DNA from: Eubacterium sp.
GTDB lineage: Bacteria; Bacillota; Clostridia; Oscillospirales; Acutalibacteraceae
NCBI GenBank assembly: GCA_015655975.1
Contig: DVEP01000009.1
Span: 1-40,027 of the forward strand
DNA length: 40,027 nt
Direction: 5' to 3'
In this document: positions 1 to 7,146 of the stretch, piece after piece
Layout of the letters: each line of letters opens with the position of its first letter
Position numbering within the stretch: the stretch's first letter is position 1
Program-made: the position numbers and the translations under genes
Notes under the pieces: generated by a model
The model's database searches: none
What the model saw: only the letters and a program-made list of their open reading frames with translations
What the model was told of the DNA's origin: nothing

Positions 1-17
1 ATGTCTTTCTCTTTCAC
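1..17 (-). CDS. Partial transposase start (IS200-like tnpA candidate)
   Basis: Only five codons are inside the window: GTG AAA GAG AAA GAC (V/M-K-E-K-D). The start is chosen because AAGGAGGT lies at 32-25, seven bases upstream. Y1 transposases of clostridial IS200 elements often begin with a short charged stretch of this type, but five residues cannot prove identity; the call rests on the leader structure around it. Confidence 0.4.
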
Positions 18-28
18 GATTAAGACCT

Positions 29-79
29 CCTTGATATTTTAATTTTTGGTCGGCAAACCCATTCCTAAATATATCAAGG
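29..79 (-). promoter_or_regulatory. Inverted repeat that can mask the transposase ribosome binding site
   Basis: CCTTGATAT at 29-37 and ATATCAAGG at 71-79 are perfect 9-base complements. On the minus-strand transcript the proximal arm contains the AAGG of the AAGGAGGT site, so folding would hide it. RBS sequestration by a leader stem is the established translational brake of IS200 tnpA. Pairing is read directly from the sequence; the function is inferred. Confidence 0.5.
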
Positions 80-124
80 TGTTTTTATTTTGTCACTTCT
101 TTCCTCGCTTAAGCTTTTTCTTTT

Positions 125-143
125 CCACCTGCATAGCAGGTGG
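125..143. repeat. Compact 8-bp hairpin, probable IS left-end recognition structure
   Basis: CCACCTGC-ATA-GCAGGTGG is a perfect 8-bp stem with a 3-base loop. On the plus strand it is followed by TTGCCTTTTTT, so it could also end plus-strand transcripts, but no plus-strand gene precedes it in the window. A role as the transposase-bound subterminal hairpin fits the IS200-like context better. Confidence 0.4.
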
Positions 144-167
144 TTGCCTTTTTTACATACAAAGCAT

Positions 168-205
168 AAAAAAACAGGTATCGGTAATTACCGATACCTG
201 TTTTA
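168..205 (-). terminator. Rho-independent terminator of the alpha/beta hydrolase gene
   Basis: Positions 171-204 are a perfect 34-base palindrome (17 bases per arm around GGTAATTACC). On the minus strand it is followed by TTTTTTTATG and it lies directly after the stop codon at 213-215. Confidence 0.85.
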
Positions 206-212
206 CATTTTA

Positions 213-1220
213 TCACTGCATATGTTTTGCCAAAAATTCTTCTACTGTTGACCAATAAAGTTCAGGGTCTGTTGCAGCGGACTTTGCATGGTCTGCGCCT
301 TTGATGACCAACTTTTCTTTTTCGCACTCGGCAGCGTTATATACCTTATCGAGCATTTCAAAAGGAACAAATTTGTCTTGGTCGCCGTGAATGAACAACA
401 TTGGAATTTTGCACTTTTTAACCTGTTCAACAGAACTTGCCTCTTTGAAATTGTAACCGACGAGTCCGTCATTTATAACAGACGCAGCGTCTAAAAGCGG
501 AAAACTCGGCAAATGGAATATCGACTTGAGCTGGCTGTCGAATTCGTCCCATACAGAAGAATATCCGCAATCTTCAACTGCAACAACCACCTGATCCGGA
601 AGTTCTTCGCCCGAAGTCATCATTACAGTTGCACCGCCCATAGAAACACCGTAAAGCCCTATTTTCGCCTGCGGGTTTTCTTCAATCAATTTGTCTATCC
701 AAAGCAGTAAATCTTTTCTTTCAGGCCAACCCATACCGATATATCTGCCTTCACTCTCGCCGTGAGCTCTTGCATCGGGCAAAAGAACACTGTACCCCAT
801 ATCGTAAAAATGCTTTGCGGAGTTTGCCATATCGTTTGAACTCGAACTGTATCCGTGACAGGAAATCATATAATTTCCGTTGCCGTTTTCATTTTTTATT
901 TCATAAGCATGAAGTTTCAAACCGTCTTCACTTGTTATATATGTATCTTTAACAGAACTTTTAAACCATGCAATAGTTTCCTTGTCGCCTGTGTATCCGC
1001 TGAAGTCCGATACGCCGTTTGTACTGTTCTTTTTAGTCATAATTTCAGTCATAACGGTTTTCATTGTAACCTTAGCCTCTGTATCTAAAACAAAGCTGAC
1101 CATAAATCTTCCGATACCGAAAACCAATGCTGTCAAAACGGCAAATATCACAACAACCGTGATTGTGATTTTCTTGCCTTTGCTTAGTTTTTTCTTGTTT
1201 GCTTTTTCCGTCTTTTCCAT
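213..1220 (-). CDS. Membrane-anchored alpha/beta hydrolase (esterase/acyl hydrolase family)
   Basis: 335 residues. A lysine-rich N-terminus is followed by one hydrophobic segment (about 19-45), so the catalytic part should sit outside the membrane. Alpha/beta-hydrolase marks are clear: the oxyanion-region HGYSSSS (122-128), PDARAHGES (148-156), the nucleophile elbow G-V-S-M-G-G with Ser193, the acid in HGDQDKFVP (Asp282) and the base in GADHAKS (His311). This arrangement matches the YqkD/BAAT-like hydrolases common in Firmicutes; the substrate cannot be read from sequence. Start ATG has an AAAGGGG-type site upstream. It lies 129 bases after the MATE gene on the same strand and has its own candidate promoter and a strong terminator, so it is probably its own unit. 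Confidence 0.85.
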   Translation of the reverse strand: MEKTEKANKKKLSKGKKITITVVVIFAVLTALVFGIGRFMVSFVLDTEAKVTMKTVMTEIMTKKNSTNGVSDFSGYTGDKETIAWFKSSVKDTYITSEDGLKLHAYEIKNENGNGNYMISCHGYSSSSNDMANSAKHFYDMGYSVLLPDARAHGESEGRYIGMGWPERKDLLLWIDKLIEENPQAKIGLYGVSMGGATVMMTSGEELPDQVVVAVEDCGYSSVWDEFDSQLKSIFHLPSFPLLDAASVINDGLVGYNFKEASSVEQVKKCKIPMLFIHGDQDKFVPFEMLDKVYNAAECEKEKLVIKGADHAKSAATDPELYWSTVEEFLAKHMQ

Positions 1221-1250
1221 ATCATATTGCCCCTTTCAATCAATAGCATA

Positions 1251-1280
1251 ATAATAGCATATACTTCATATTTAGTTCAA
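1251..1280 (-). promoter_or_regulatory. Candidate sigma-A promoter of the hydrolase gene
   Basis: On the minus strand TTGAAC (1280-1275) and TATTAT (1256-1251) are separated by 18 bases, about 30 bases before the start codon. Consensus match only. Confidence 0.45.
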
Positions 1281-1349
1281 TTAATTAAACAAAATTTATA
1301 CATTATTAATAATATTATACTGATATAGGACAAAAACGACCTATTTGAC

Positions 1350-2684
1350 TTAATATTCTTTTCTTCGATTTCTCAAAAAATACACTATGCCGAAAGCATC
1401 AGCCAAAAACCATCCTATCGGTATCGAGGTCCAAATTCCGACAACTCCGATTGAGTCGATTTTTGACAAAAAATAGGAAATCAAAACACGGCTTCCGAGA
1501 GAAATAACTGTAAGAACAATCGACATTTTAGGCTGATTTATCGCCCTGTAATATCCGTAAAGCATAAACAAAATGCCGATACCTATATAAAAGGCGCCCT
1601 CAATTCTCAAATACTGAACACCTACGGCAATTATTTCCGTTTCTGTCGAAGAAACAAAAATCTGCATTAAATAAGGCGCAAAAACAAACACCGAAACGCT
1701 GATTGCAACACAAAAAACAACTACGCTGACCAAAGACTGACGAATTCCCTTTTCAATTCTGTCGTGTTTTTTCGCCCCGTAATTTTGCGCTATAAATGTA
1801 GAAAATGCGTTTCCGAAATCTTGAACAGGCATATAGGCGACCGTATCTATTTTCACAGCAACAGCAAAAGCAGACATAACAGTTGCGCCGAAGCCGTTGA
1901 CTATACCCTGTACCATAAGAATGCCTAAATTCATAACAGACTGCTGAATACAGGTATAGCCTGAAAGAGAAACAATATCTTTTACGGTTTTCTTTTTAAA
2001 CTTCATATCTTCTTTTTTTAAATGAAGTTCTGCATATTTAAAATAAATATATATAAATATACCGACAGCCGAAACATACTGTGAAATTACAGTTGCAACA
2101 GCCGCGCCTTTAACTCCCATTTTTAAAGACAGAACAAAATAAAAATCCAGACCGATATTCAGCAAAACAGAAATCGCTAAAAAAACAAGCGGTGCAACAG
2201 AGTTGCCAAGACCTCTGAGTAAATTTGAAAAATAGTTAAATATAAAAGTTGCGAATATTCCGAAAAATACATAGTAAAGATATGTTTTTGTCATAGCAAA
2301 CAATTCAAGCGGAACCTGCAAAATTTCTATTATACCGTCAATCTGCCAAAAGACAAAAAAACTTAAAAGCAAAGTTACCGCAAAAATAATCACAAACGAA
2401 ACAAAAATGCCGTTTCTGATTTTTTTGAAGTCTTTCTCTCCGTAAGATATAGAAAAAAAGGCGCTGCTTCCCAAACACATTCCGAAAATTATTGATGTTA
2501 AAAAAGTCATAAGCGTATATGACGAGCCGACAGATGCAAGAGCGTCTTCGCCTATATATCTTCCCACTATCCAAGTATCTGCCAAATTGTACAACTGTTG
2601 CATTACATTGCACAAAATAAGCGGTGCTGCAAAAGTCCAAAGTTTTGCAGTTATGTTTCCTTTTGTTAAATCTTGACTTGCCAA
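1350..2684 (-). CDS. MATE family multidrug/metabolite efflux transporter
   Basis: 444 residues with about 12 hydrophobic segments, the normal size and layout of MATE (NorM/DinF-like) exporters, which move cationic drugs or metabolites out in exchange for Na+ or H+. Typical family stretches are LWTFAAPLILCNVMQQLYNL near the N-terminus (residues 15-34) and GLGNSVAPLVFLA before the mid-point. The start is TTG: an in-frame TGA lies just upstream, an AAAGGG site sits 7 bases before the TTG, and no ATG follows within the conserved N-terminus. Substrate unknown. It is divergent from the metallophosphoesterase at 2894, and the 209-base spacer holds promoters for both. Confidence 0.9.
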   Translation of the reverse strand: MASQDLTKGNITAKLWTFAAPLILCNVMQQLYNLADTWIVGRYIGEDALASVGSSYTLMTFLTSIIFGMCLGSSAFFSISYGEKDFKKIRNGIFVSFVIIFAVTLLLSFFVFWQIDGIIEILQVPLELFAMTKTYLYYVFFGIFATFIFNYFSNLLRGLGNSVAPLVFLAISVLLNIGLDFYFVLSLKMGVKGAAVATVISQYVSAVGIFIYIYFKYAELHLKKEDMKFKKKTVKDIVSLSGYTCIQQSVMNLGILMVQGIVNGFGATVMSAFAVAVKIDTVAYMPVQDFGNAFSTFIAQNYGAKKHDRIEKGIRQSLVSVVVFCVAISVSVFVFAPYLMQIFVSSTETEIIAVGVQYLRIEGAFYIGIGILFMLYGYYRAINQPKMSIVLTVISLGSRVLISYFLSKIDSIGVVGIWTSIPIGWFLADAFGIVYFLRNRRKEY

Positions 2685-2808
2685 CCGAATGCCCTTTCAT
2701 AATAAAAACTCACAAAAAACTTTCAAGTTTTTTTAATACTAACATATTATTTTACAAAATTTCAACTTAAAATTTCCGATTTTTATATCAATTTTACCAT
2801 TTTTTGAA

Positions 2809-2837
2809 TTTACTTTAAATTTTTCAGAACTTATAAT
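2809..2837 (+). promoter_or_regulatory. Candidate promoter of the exported phosphoesterase operon
   Basis: TTTACT (2809-2814), a 17-base spacer and a perfect TATAAT (2832-2837), about 50 bases before the GGAGG site and ATG at 2894. Confidence 0.6.
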
Positions 2838-2893
2838 AATAAAGTAACGCATCATATAATAAATTTACAGAGAAGATTTTCGGAGGCGCTTTT

Positions 2894-4363
2894 ATGAACA
2901 AAATCACAAAAACAATAGTATCCGCAGTTGCAGTTGCGGGAATTTTAGGCACTGTACTCGGAGTACATTTCGGATATTCAAAAAAAACAGACGATTTAAA
3001 AAACTATACTGTCGAAACAAACGGACAACCGCTTAAAGTCGGAATAATCAGCGACTTGCAGTTGCCTGACTCCACAGACAAGTCCACACACCAATACAAA
3101 TCTTTAGAACAAACTTTAACTGTTTTAAAGAACAAAGATATGGATGCGCTTATAATCGCAGGCGACTTTACAGATGTATCTGCAAAAAATGCCTGGGGTA
3201 CATTTAAAGAAGTATATGACAAAGTTATGGCAGATGTCGAAAAACCTATTCCTCTTTATATTATGGGAAACCACGACTATTGGCTTGATATGTTCGTTAA
3301 ATCAAAAGAAATTCCCACTCCTGCAAAACAACAAAGAAGATTTACAAAATATACAGGCGAATACCCGTATAGCCACAAAGTAATCAACGGCTATCATTTC
3401 ATAGGATGGAGTTCATCTAACGGTTCATATGACAAATCGTACACAAATGAAAAATGGATTAGATCAGAACTTGACAAAGCAGTTGCCGAGGACCCGACAA
3501 AACCTATTTTTGTAATCACTCACTTAAACCCGTCAGATACTGTTTACGGCTCTGACGACTGGGGCAACGACGATATTCAAAAAATACTCAAAGATTACAG
3601 TCAGGTTATATCAATTTCAGGGCATTCCCACTATTCAATACTTGACGAACGCTCAATTTGGCAAGGCGATTTCACGGCATTTACAACACAAAGCCTTGAC
3701 TATATTGAACTCGAACCCGGAAAATTTAACGGAAGCATTCCGAAAGACGCATACGGCGCTACTATGGCAGAACAGTTGCCTGCAAGCCTCTTTATGAATA
3801 TTGAAAATGACAAAGTAACAGTTGAACGACTCAGCGCAAACACAGGCGAAACAATCAAAGAGCCTTGGGTAATTGAAGCTCCGTTTGACAAACCGAGCAA
3901 ATATACCAACGACAGAACAAAGTCGAACAAAGCTCCTGTTCTTGACAAAAAACTGACTGCCGAAATTTCAAAAATAACAGACATTAACAAAAATGAACAA
4001 AAAATAGTTTCTTTTAAGGCGGGAACTGACGACGATTTCGTTCATTCATACAAAATACAGTTCAAAGACAAAAATCAAAACACTTTGAAATTTGAAGAAA
4101 CCGACTACGACGGAAACAAAATTTACTACAACGAAAAAGGCGAAATCGTAGATGAAAAAAACAACAATTACAAGTCAGCAAACACAAAAGAAATTGACGA
4201 ACTGTTGTATTTCAGCGATTTCACACTCGGTCTTGAAAATATGTCCGAAACAGTTGAACTCAGACTCCCTTCCACAATGCCTGAAGAAACAGAATATATT
4301 GCTGTTACAGCGATTGACTCTTGGGGCGCCGAAAGCGAAACTGTTTTGTGCAAAATAAAATAA
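2894..4363 (+). CDS. Exported or membrane-anchored calcineurin-like metallophosphoesterase
   Basis: 489 residues. An N-terminal hydrophobic segment (about 7-25) without a lipobox suggests a signal anchor or signal peptide. Metallophosphoesterase motifs occur in order: D54-L-Q56, GDFTD (90-94), GNHD (125-128), TH at 209-210 and GHSH (243-246), the set that binds two metals. The first motif has Gln in place of the usual His (DxQ not DxH), a variant also seen in some calcineurin-like subfamilies. Residues about 330-489 form an extra C-terminal region, probably a beta-sandwich. It is translated from a strong GGAGG site and ends 24 bases before the next exported phosphoesterase gene, so the two form an operon, presumably for extracellular phosphate or phosphodiester scavenging. 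Substrate unknown. Confidence 0.85.
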   Translation: MNKITKTIVSAVAVAGILGTVLGVHFGYSKKTDDLKNYTVETNGQPLKVGIISDLQLPDSTDKSTHQYKSLEQTLTVLKNKDMDALIIAGDFTDVSAKNAWGTFKEVYDKVMADVEKPIPLYIMGNHDYWLDMFVKSKEIPTPAKQQRRFTKYTGEYPYSHKVINGYHFIGWSSSNGSYDKSYTNEKWIRSELDKAVAEDPTKPIFVITHLNPSDTVYGSDDWGNDDIQKILKDYSQVISISGHSHYSILDERSIWQGDFTAFTTQSLDYIELEPGKFNGSIPKDAYGATMAEQLPASLFMNIENDKVTVERLSANTGETIKEPWVIEAPFDKPSKYTNDRTKSNKAPVLDKKLTAEISKITDINKNEQKIVSFKAGTDDDFVHSYKIQFKDKNQNTLKFEETDYDGNKIYYNEKGEIVDEKNNNYKSANTKEIDELLYFSDFTLGLENMSETVELRLPSTMPEETEYIAVTAIDSWGAESETVLCKIK

Positions 4364-4387
4364 AAACGGAGAAATAGGAGAAATATT

Positions 4388-5395
4388 ATGAAAAAAAATA
4401 TTGCGATTTTAATGGCTCTTATAATTGCGGTCTGCTCGCTCACATTCACTTCATGCTCTTCTGCAAAAAAAGAAATCAAAAAAGAAAAAACTTATGCGTC
4501 GGAAATTGAAAATTTGAAGATTTTTGACTCATCTGTAAAAGACGCAATGCCTCAGACTGTTGTACATAAAATTATCACAGAACATTTTAATGCACCTTTA
4601 CCCGAAGGCAAAAAAACAAAAAAAGCAATTTTCTTAGGATTTGACGGTTTTCGCGCAGACGGTCTTGAAAATATAAAAGACAACAAAGAAAGCGCTATTA
4701 TGTATATCAAAAATCAAGGCGGGTTGTACCATACATTTTCAGGCGGAATTCCCGATGTAAACGAACAGGCAACCTCGACGGCACCGAGTTGGATGGCGAT
4801 GCTTACAGGAGGATGGGGCGAATACAACGGAATCACTGACAACAACCAAATGAAAAAAGAAAATGCAGATACTTTTTTGATAACTTTGGCAAAACAGGGA
4901 CACACAGGTTCTTTCACAACTTCTTGGCGTGAACATACAGCGCTCAGTTACCAACCTGACATTGCAAACTCAATCAAAAACAATATTCCGATTGAGTACA
5001 CTCACCAAATAGATGATATGGCAACATACTACCAAGTTTTGAAATATGTTTCAAAACCGGAGGGTGTTACAAAAACAGCTCAGCAAGACCCCGATGCAAT
5101 TTTCTTCACGCTTGAATTTACAGACCATGCAGGACACGAAACAGGTTTCGGAAACCAAAACGAAGCGTATGTTAAAGCTTGCAAAGATATAGACAGTTAC
5201 GGCTACGACATTATCAAAACAATCGAAGAAAGAAGCACATACGCCGAAGAAGACTGGCTTATAGTAATATCCACAGACCATGGCGGAACAAAACTCAATC
5301 ACGGCGGTCAAACACCGTTTGAGAGAATGACCTGGCTTTCAACAAACAAAAAACTTGATATTACAGACGAGTATAAAAATTACGCTTTAAGTTAA
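4388..5395 (+). CDS. Lipoprotein type I phosphodiesterase / alkaline phosphatase superfamily
   Basis: 335 residues. The signal ends in a lipobox (T-F-T-S-C, Cys23), so the protein should be lipid-anchored outside the cell. Alkaline phosphatase-superfamily metal and nucleophile motifs are present: GFDGFR (Asp85), STAPSW (Thr130 as likely nucleophile), FTDHAGHE (Asp245 and His249), STDHGG (Asp296, His297) and a later His304 in LNHGG. This pattern fits the phosphodiesterase/nucleotide pyrophosphatase (PF01663-type) branch. AGGAGA lies just before the ATG and the gene follows the metallophosphoesterase after 24 bases. Two unrelated exported phosphoesterases in one operon suggest stepwise breakdown of a phosphodiester outside the cell; this is inference. 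Confidence 0.85.
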   Translation: MKKNIAILMALIIAVCSLTFTSCSSAKKEIKKEKTYASEIENLKIFDSSVKDAMPQTVVHKIITEHFNAPLPEGKKTKKAIFLGFDGFRADGLENIKDNKESAIMYIKNQGGLYHTFSGGIPDVNEQATSTAPSWMAMLTGGWGEYNGITDNNQMKKENADTFLITLAKQGHTGSFTTSWREHTALSYQPDIANSIKNNIPIEYTHQIDDMATYYQVLKYVSKPEGVTKTAQQDPDAIFFTLEFTDHAGHETGFGNQNEAYVKACKDIDSYGYDIIKTIEERSTYAEEDWLIVISTDHGGTKLNHGGQTPFERMTWLSTNKKLDITDEYKNYALS

Positions 5396-5445
5396 CGATT
5401 TAGTTTTTTAAATTTTCATTCTTTATATCAAAACTTATAAACTCC

Positions 5446-5492
5446 AAAAAGCAAGAGACGAACAACACAATATTGTTCGTCTCTTGCTTTTT
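5446..5492. terminator. Bidirectional terminator between phosphodiesterase and rubrerythrin
   Basis: A 20-bp perfect stem (AAAAAGCAAGAGACGAACAA with its complement, 7-base loop CACAATA) has A and T tracts on both flanks. It separates the convergent genes ending at 5395 and 5494. Confidence 0.9.
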
Positions 5493-5493
5493 A

Positions 5494-6030
5494 TTAATAA
5501 TTTTTGCACTCGATTTCAAAATATGCCTGAGGATATGAGCAAACGGGACACACAAGAGGCGCCTGCTTTCCAACCACAACATTTCCGCAGTTTCTGCAAA
5601 CCCATATCGACTCGCCGTCTTTTGAAAAAACGAGCGACTGATTTACATTGTCAAGCAGTTTTTTAAATCTTTCTTCGTGTTCCTTTTCTATTTCGGCAAC
5701 TTCGTCAAAAAGTCGCGCAATATCGTCAAAACCTTCTTCTCGGGCAACTTTTGCAAATTCAGGGTACATATTTATATGTTCATAGTTTTCGCCCTCTGCC
5801 GCCGACTGCAAATTGATTGCCGTTTTTTGAATACCGCCGTTTAAAAGTTTAAACCAAATTTCAGCGTGTGCTTTTTCATTTTTTGCAGTCAATTCAAAAA
5901 TTTCAGCTATCTGTTCATAACCTTCACTTTTTGCTTTGTCCGCAAAAAAAGTGTATTTGTTTCTTGCCTGGCTTTCTCCTGCAAAAGCAGAAATCAAGTT
6001 AGCCTGAGTTTTTGAGCCTTGTAATTCCAT
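5494..6030 (-). CDS. rbr: Rubrerythrin
   Basis: 178 residues from the ATG at 6030, chosen because GAAAGGTGA lies just upstream and the family starts with a short M-x-x-L-x-G-S-x-T segment; longer in-frame extensions are not conserved-looking. The N-terminal four-helix ferritin-like domain carries diiron ligands (E19, E52-x-x-H55, E115-x-x-H118). The C-terminal rubredoxin domain has two CxxC pairs (C145/C148, C161/C164). Rubrerythrin reduces hydrogen peroxide in anaerobes using electrons from NAD(P)H through rubredoxin-type partners. It is a single gene between terminators at 5446-5492 and 6105-6144. No convincing promoter was identified in the 74 bases upstream. Confidence 0.95.
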   Translation of the reverse strand: MELQGSKTQANLISAFAGESQARNKYTFFADKAKSEGYEQIAEIFELTAKNEKAHAEIWFKLLNGGIQKTAINLQSAAEGENYEHINMYPEFAKVAREEGFDDIARLFDEVAEIEKEHEERFKKLLDNVNQSLVFSKDGESIWVCRNCGNVVVGKQAPLVCPVCSYPQAYFEIECKNY

Positions 6031-6104
6031 TAAATCACCTTTCTTTTTGTTAAACATATTTTGTGTAACGACGCTGTTTTTATACTGATTTTCAAAAAAA
6101 ATAA

Positions 6105-6144
6105 TGCAAACAAAAGAAAAACGCCGACTGTTTACACAGTCGGC
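6105..6144 (-). terminator. Terminator after the Cys-capped membrane peptide gene
   Basis: GCCGACTGT-TTAC-ACAGTCGGC (6123-6144) is followed on the minus strand by GTTTTTCTTTTG. It lies 35 bases downstream of the stop at 6179. Confidence 0.8.
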
Positions 6145-6178
6145 TCTTTTCACAAGGATTTTACTTTACTGAAAATTA

Positions 6179-6304
6179 TCAGCAACCACAACCGTTATCA
6201 CATCCTCCGCAGCTGTTGCCGCCACCTGCAAGAAGAAGGATGATAATAAGAATGATAATCCATGAGCAGCTATTGCCGCAGTTGAAATTATTTCCGCATC
6301 CCAT
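6179..6304 (-). CDS. 41-residue membrane peptide with Cys/Gly-rich ends (unknown function)
   Basis: The start at 6304 is chosen because a perfect AAAGGAGGT lies 8 bases upstream; the in-frame extension further upstream has no such site. The product is M-G-C-G-N-N-F-N-C-G-N-S-C, then one strongly hydrophobic helix (W-I-I-I-L-I-I-I-L-L-L-A), then a G/C-rich tail with four Cys. Seven Cys in 41 residues flank a single membrane span. The layout recalls the tiny YjcZ/sporulation-type membrane peptides of Firmicutes, but the Cys caps are not typical of that family. It has its own promoter and terminator, so it is a genuine monocistronic small gene. Metal binding or disulfide linking at a surface is possible but unproven. 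Confidence 0.65.
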   Translation of the reverse strand: MGCGNNFNCGNSCSWIIILIIILLLAGGGNSCGGCDNGCGC

Positions 6305-6404
6305 CAAGGTAACCTCCTTTCCTTGTTTCTGTTTCATACTATGAAAAAAGGAAAAGAGTGTTACTTTTTTTAAACAAAGATTTTTTGTACGACGCAATAC
6401 GATT

Positions 6405-6434
6405 TACATAACAAAAGAATTAAAACATTATCAA
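6405..6434 (-). promoter_or_regulatory. Candidate promoter of the 41-residue peptide gene
   Basis: TTGATA (6434-6429), an 18-base spacer and TATGTA (6410-6405) on the minus strand, just past the stop codon of the flavodoxin lipoprotein gene. The leader would be about 95 bases. Confidence 0.4.
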
Positions 6435-6456
6435 CCTTTGCAAACGCTCTGCTAAA

Positions 6457-7098
6457 CTAATTTACTGCAATTTCACTTACCCATTCGTCAATTTCTTCAT
6501 TTGACACATTCGACGAGAATCTTTTTCCGTCTGTCCATTTTCCTGAATTTGACTGACTTTTGAGTAATTCAACACTACTGCCCAACTCTGAACTTGCAGA
6601 AGTGCAAAACGGAATAACAGTTTTTTCTCCGAAATTGTTTGACTTGACAAAACTGCTTACAGGCCATGCAGCTATTCCCCACCAAATCGGATACCCGATA
6701 TACACCGTTTCGTACTGTTCCCAGTTCTGCGGCGTAGTTTTTTCCAGGGCTACATCTCTTTTGGTTTCATCTTCGTGCTCAATATTCACACGACTGTTTT
6801 CATTGTTCCAATCTAAATCTGCACTTGAATACGGTTGCCGAGGTTCTATTTCAAAAATATCCGCTTTTAAAACATCTGCTATTCTTTCGGCTGCCGCTTT
6901 TGTATTTCCTGTCGCAGAATAAAAAACAACAAGCGTCTTTCCGTCTGACTTTAAAGTTTCCTGTTCTTTGCCGTCATTTGAAATATCGGAAGATGTCTTT
7001 TCATTTGCCGTTTTTTCTGCGTTTTCAACATTTTTATTGCACGCTATAAATGTAAATGCCATAATAAAGGCCAAAAAAATACATACAAACCTTTTCAT
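6457..7098 (-). CDS. Flavodoxin-domain lipoprotein
   Basis: 213 residues from the ATG at 7098, preceded by GGAGGAG. The signal peptide ends in F-T-F-I-A-C-N, a lipobox, so the mature protein begins at Cys20 and should be tethered outside the membrane. After a Glu/Lys/Asp-rich linker comes a flavodoxin fold: FMN phosphate loop Y-S-A-T-G-N-T-K and IGYPIWWGIAAWP, as in flavodoxin_4 proteins, then IPFCTSASSELGSS. Flavodoxins normally act in the cytoplasm, so an exported one is notable. It is the last gene of the LysR-linked operon (49 bases after the aldo/keto reductase) and may pass electrons outside the membrane; this is inference. Confidence 0.85.
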   Translation of the reverse strand: MKRFVCIFLAFIMAFTFIACNKNVENAEKTANEKTSSDISNDGKEQETLKSDGKTLVVFYSATGNTKAAAERIADVLKADIFEIEPRQPYSSADLDWNNENSRVNIEHEDETKRDVALEKTTPQNWEQYETVYIGYPIWWGIAAWPVSSFVKSNNFGEKTVIPFCTSASSELGSSVELLKSQSNSGKWTDGKRFSSNVSNEEIDEWVSEIAVN

Positions 7099-7146
7099 AA
7101 ATTCTCCTCCGTTAGTGCCATACAAAACACTTTGAAAAATCTATAA

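Larger units (their letters stand above)
1..160 (-). mobile_element. Probable left end of an IS200-like (Y1 transposase) insertion sequence, partial
   Basis: Three things sit in a gene-free stretch and read coherently on the minus strand: a GTG start with a perfect AAGGAGGT ribosome binding site at the window edge, a leader with an inverted repeat that covers that site (29-37 with 71-79), and a compact hairpin further out (CCACCTGC-ATA-GCAGGTGG, 125-143). A subterminal hairpin plus an RBS-masking leader stem is the known organisation of IS200-type left ends. The outer boundary is not visible; about 145-165 is a guess, just before the terminator of the next gene. The element body lies outside the window, so the family is an inference. 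Confidence 0.45.

Noticed and set aside
46..258. 70-codon plus-strand reading frame near the left end
   Set aside because: It starts at a TTG without a ribosome binding site, runs through two hairpins and into the 3' end of the hydrolase gene on the other strand.
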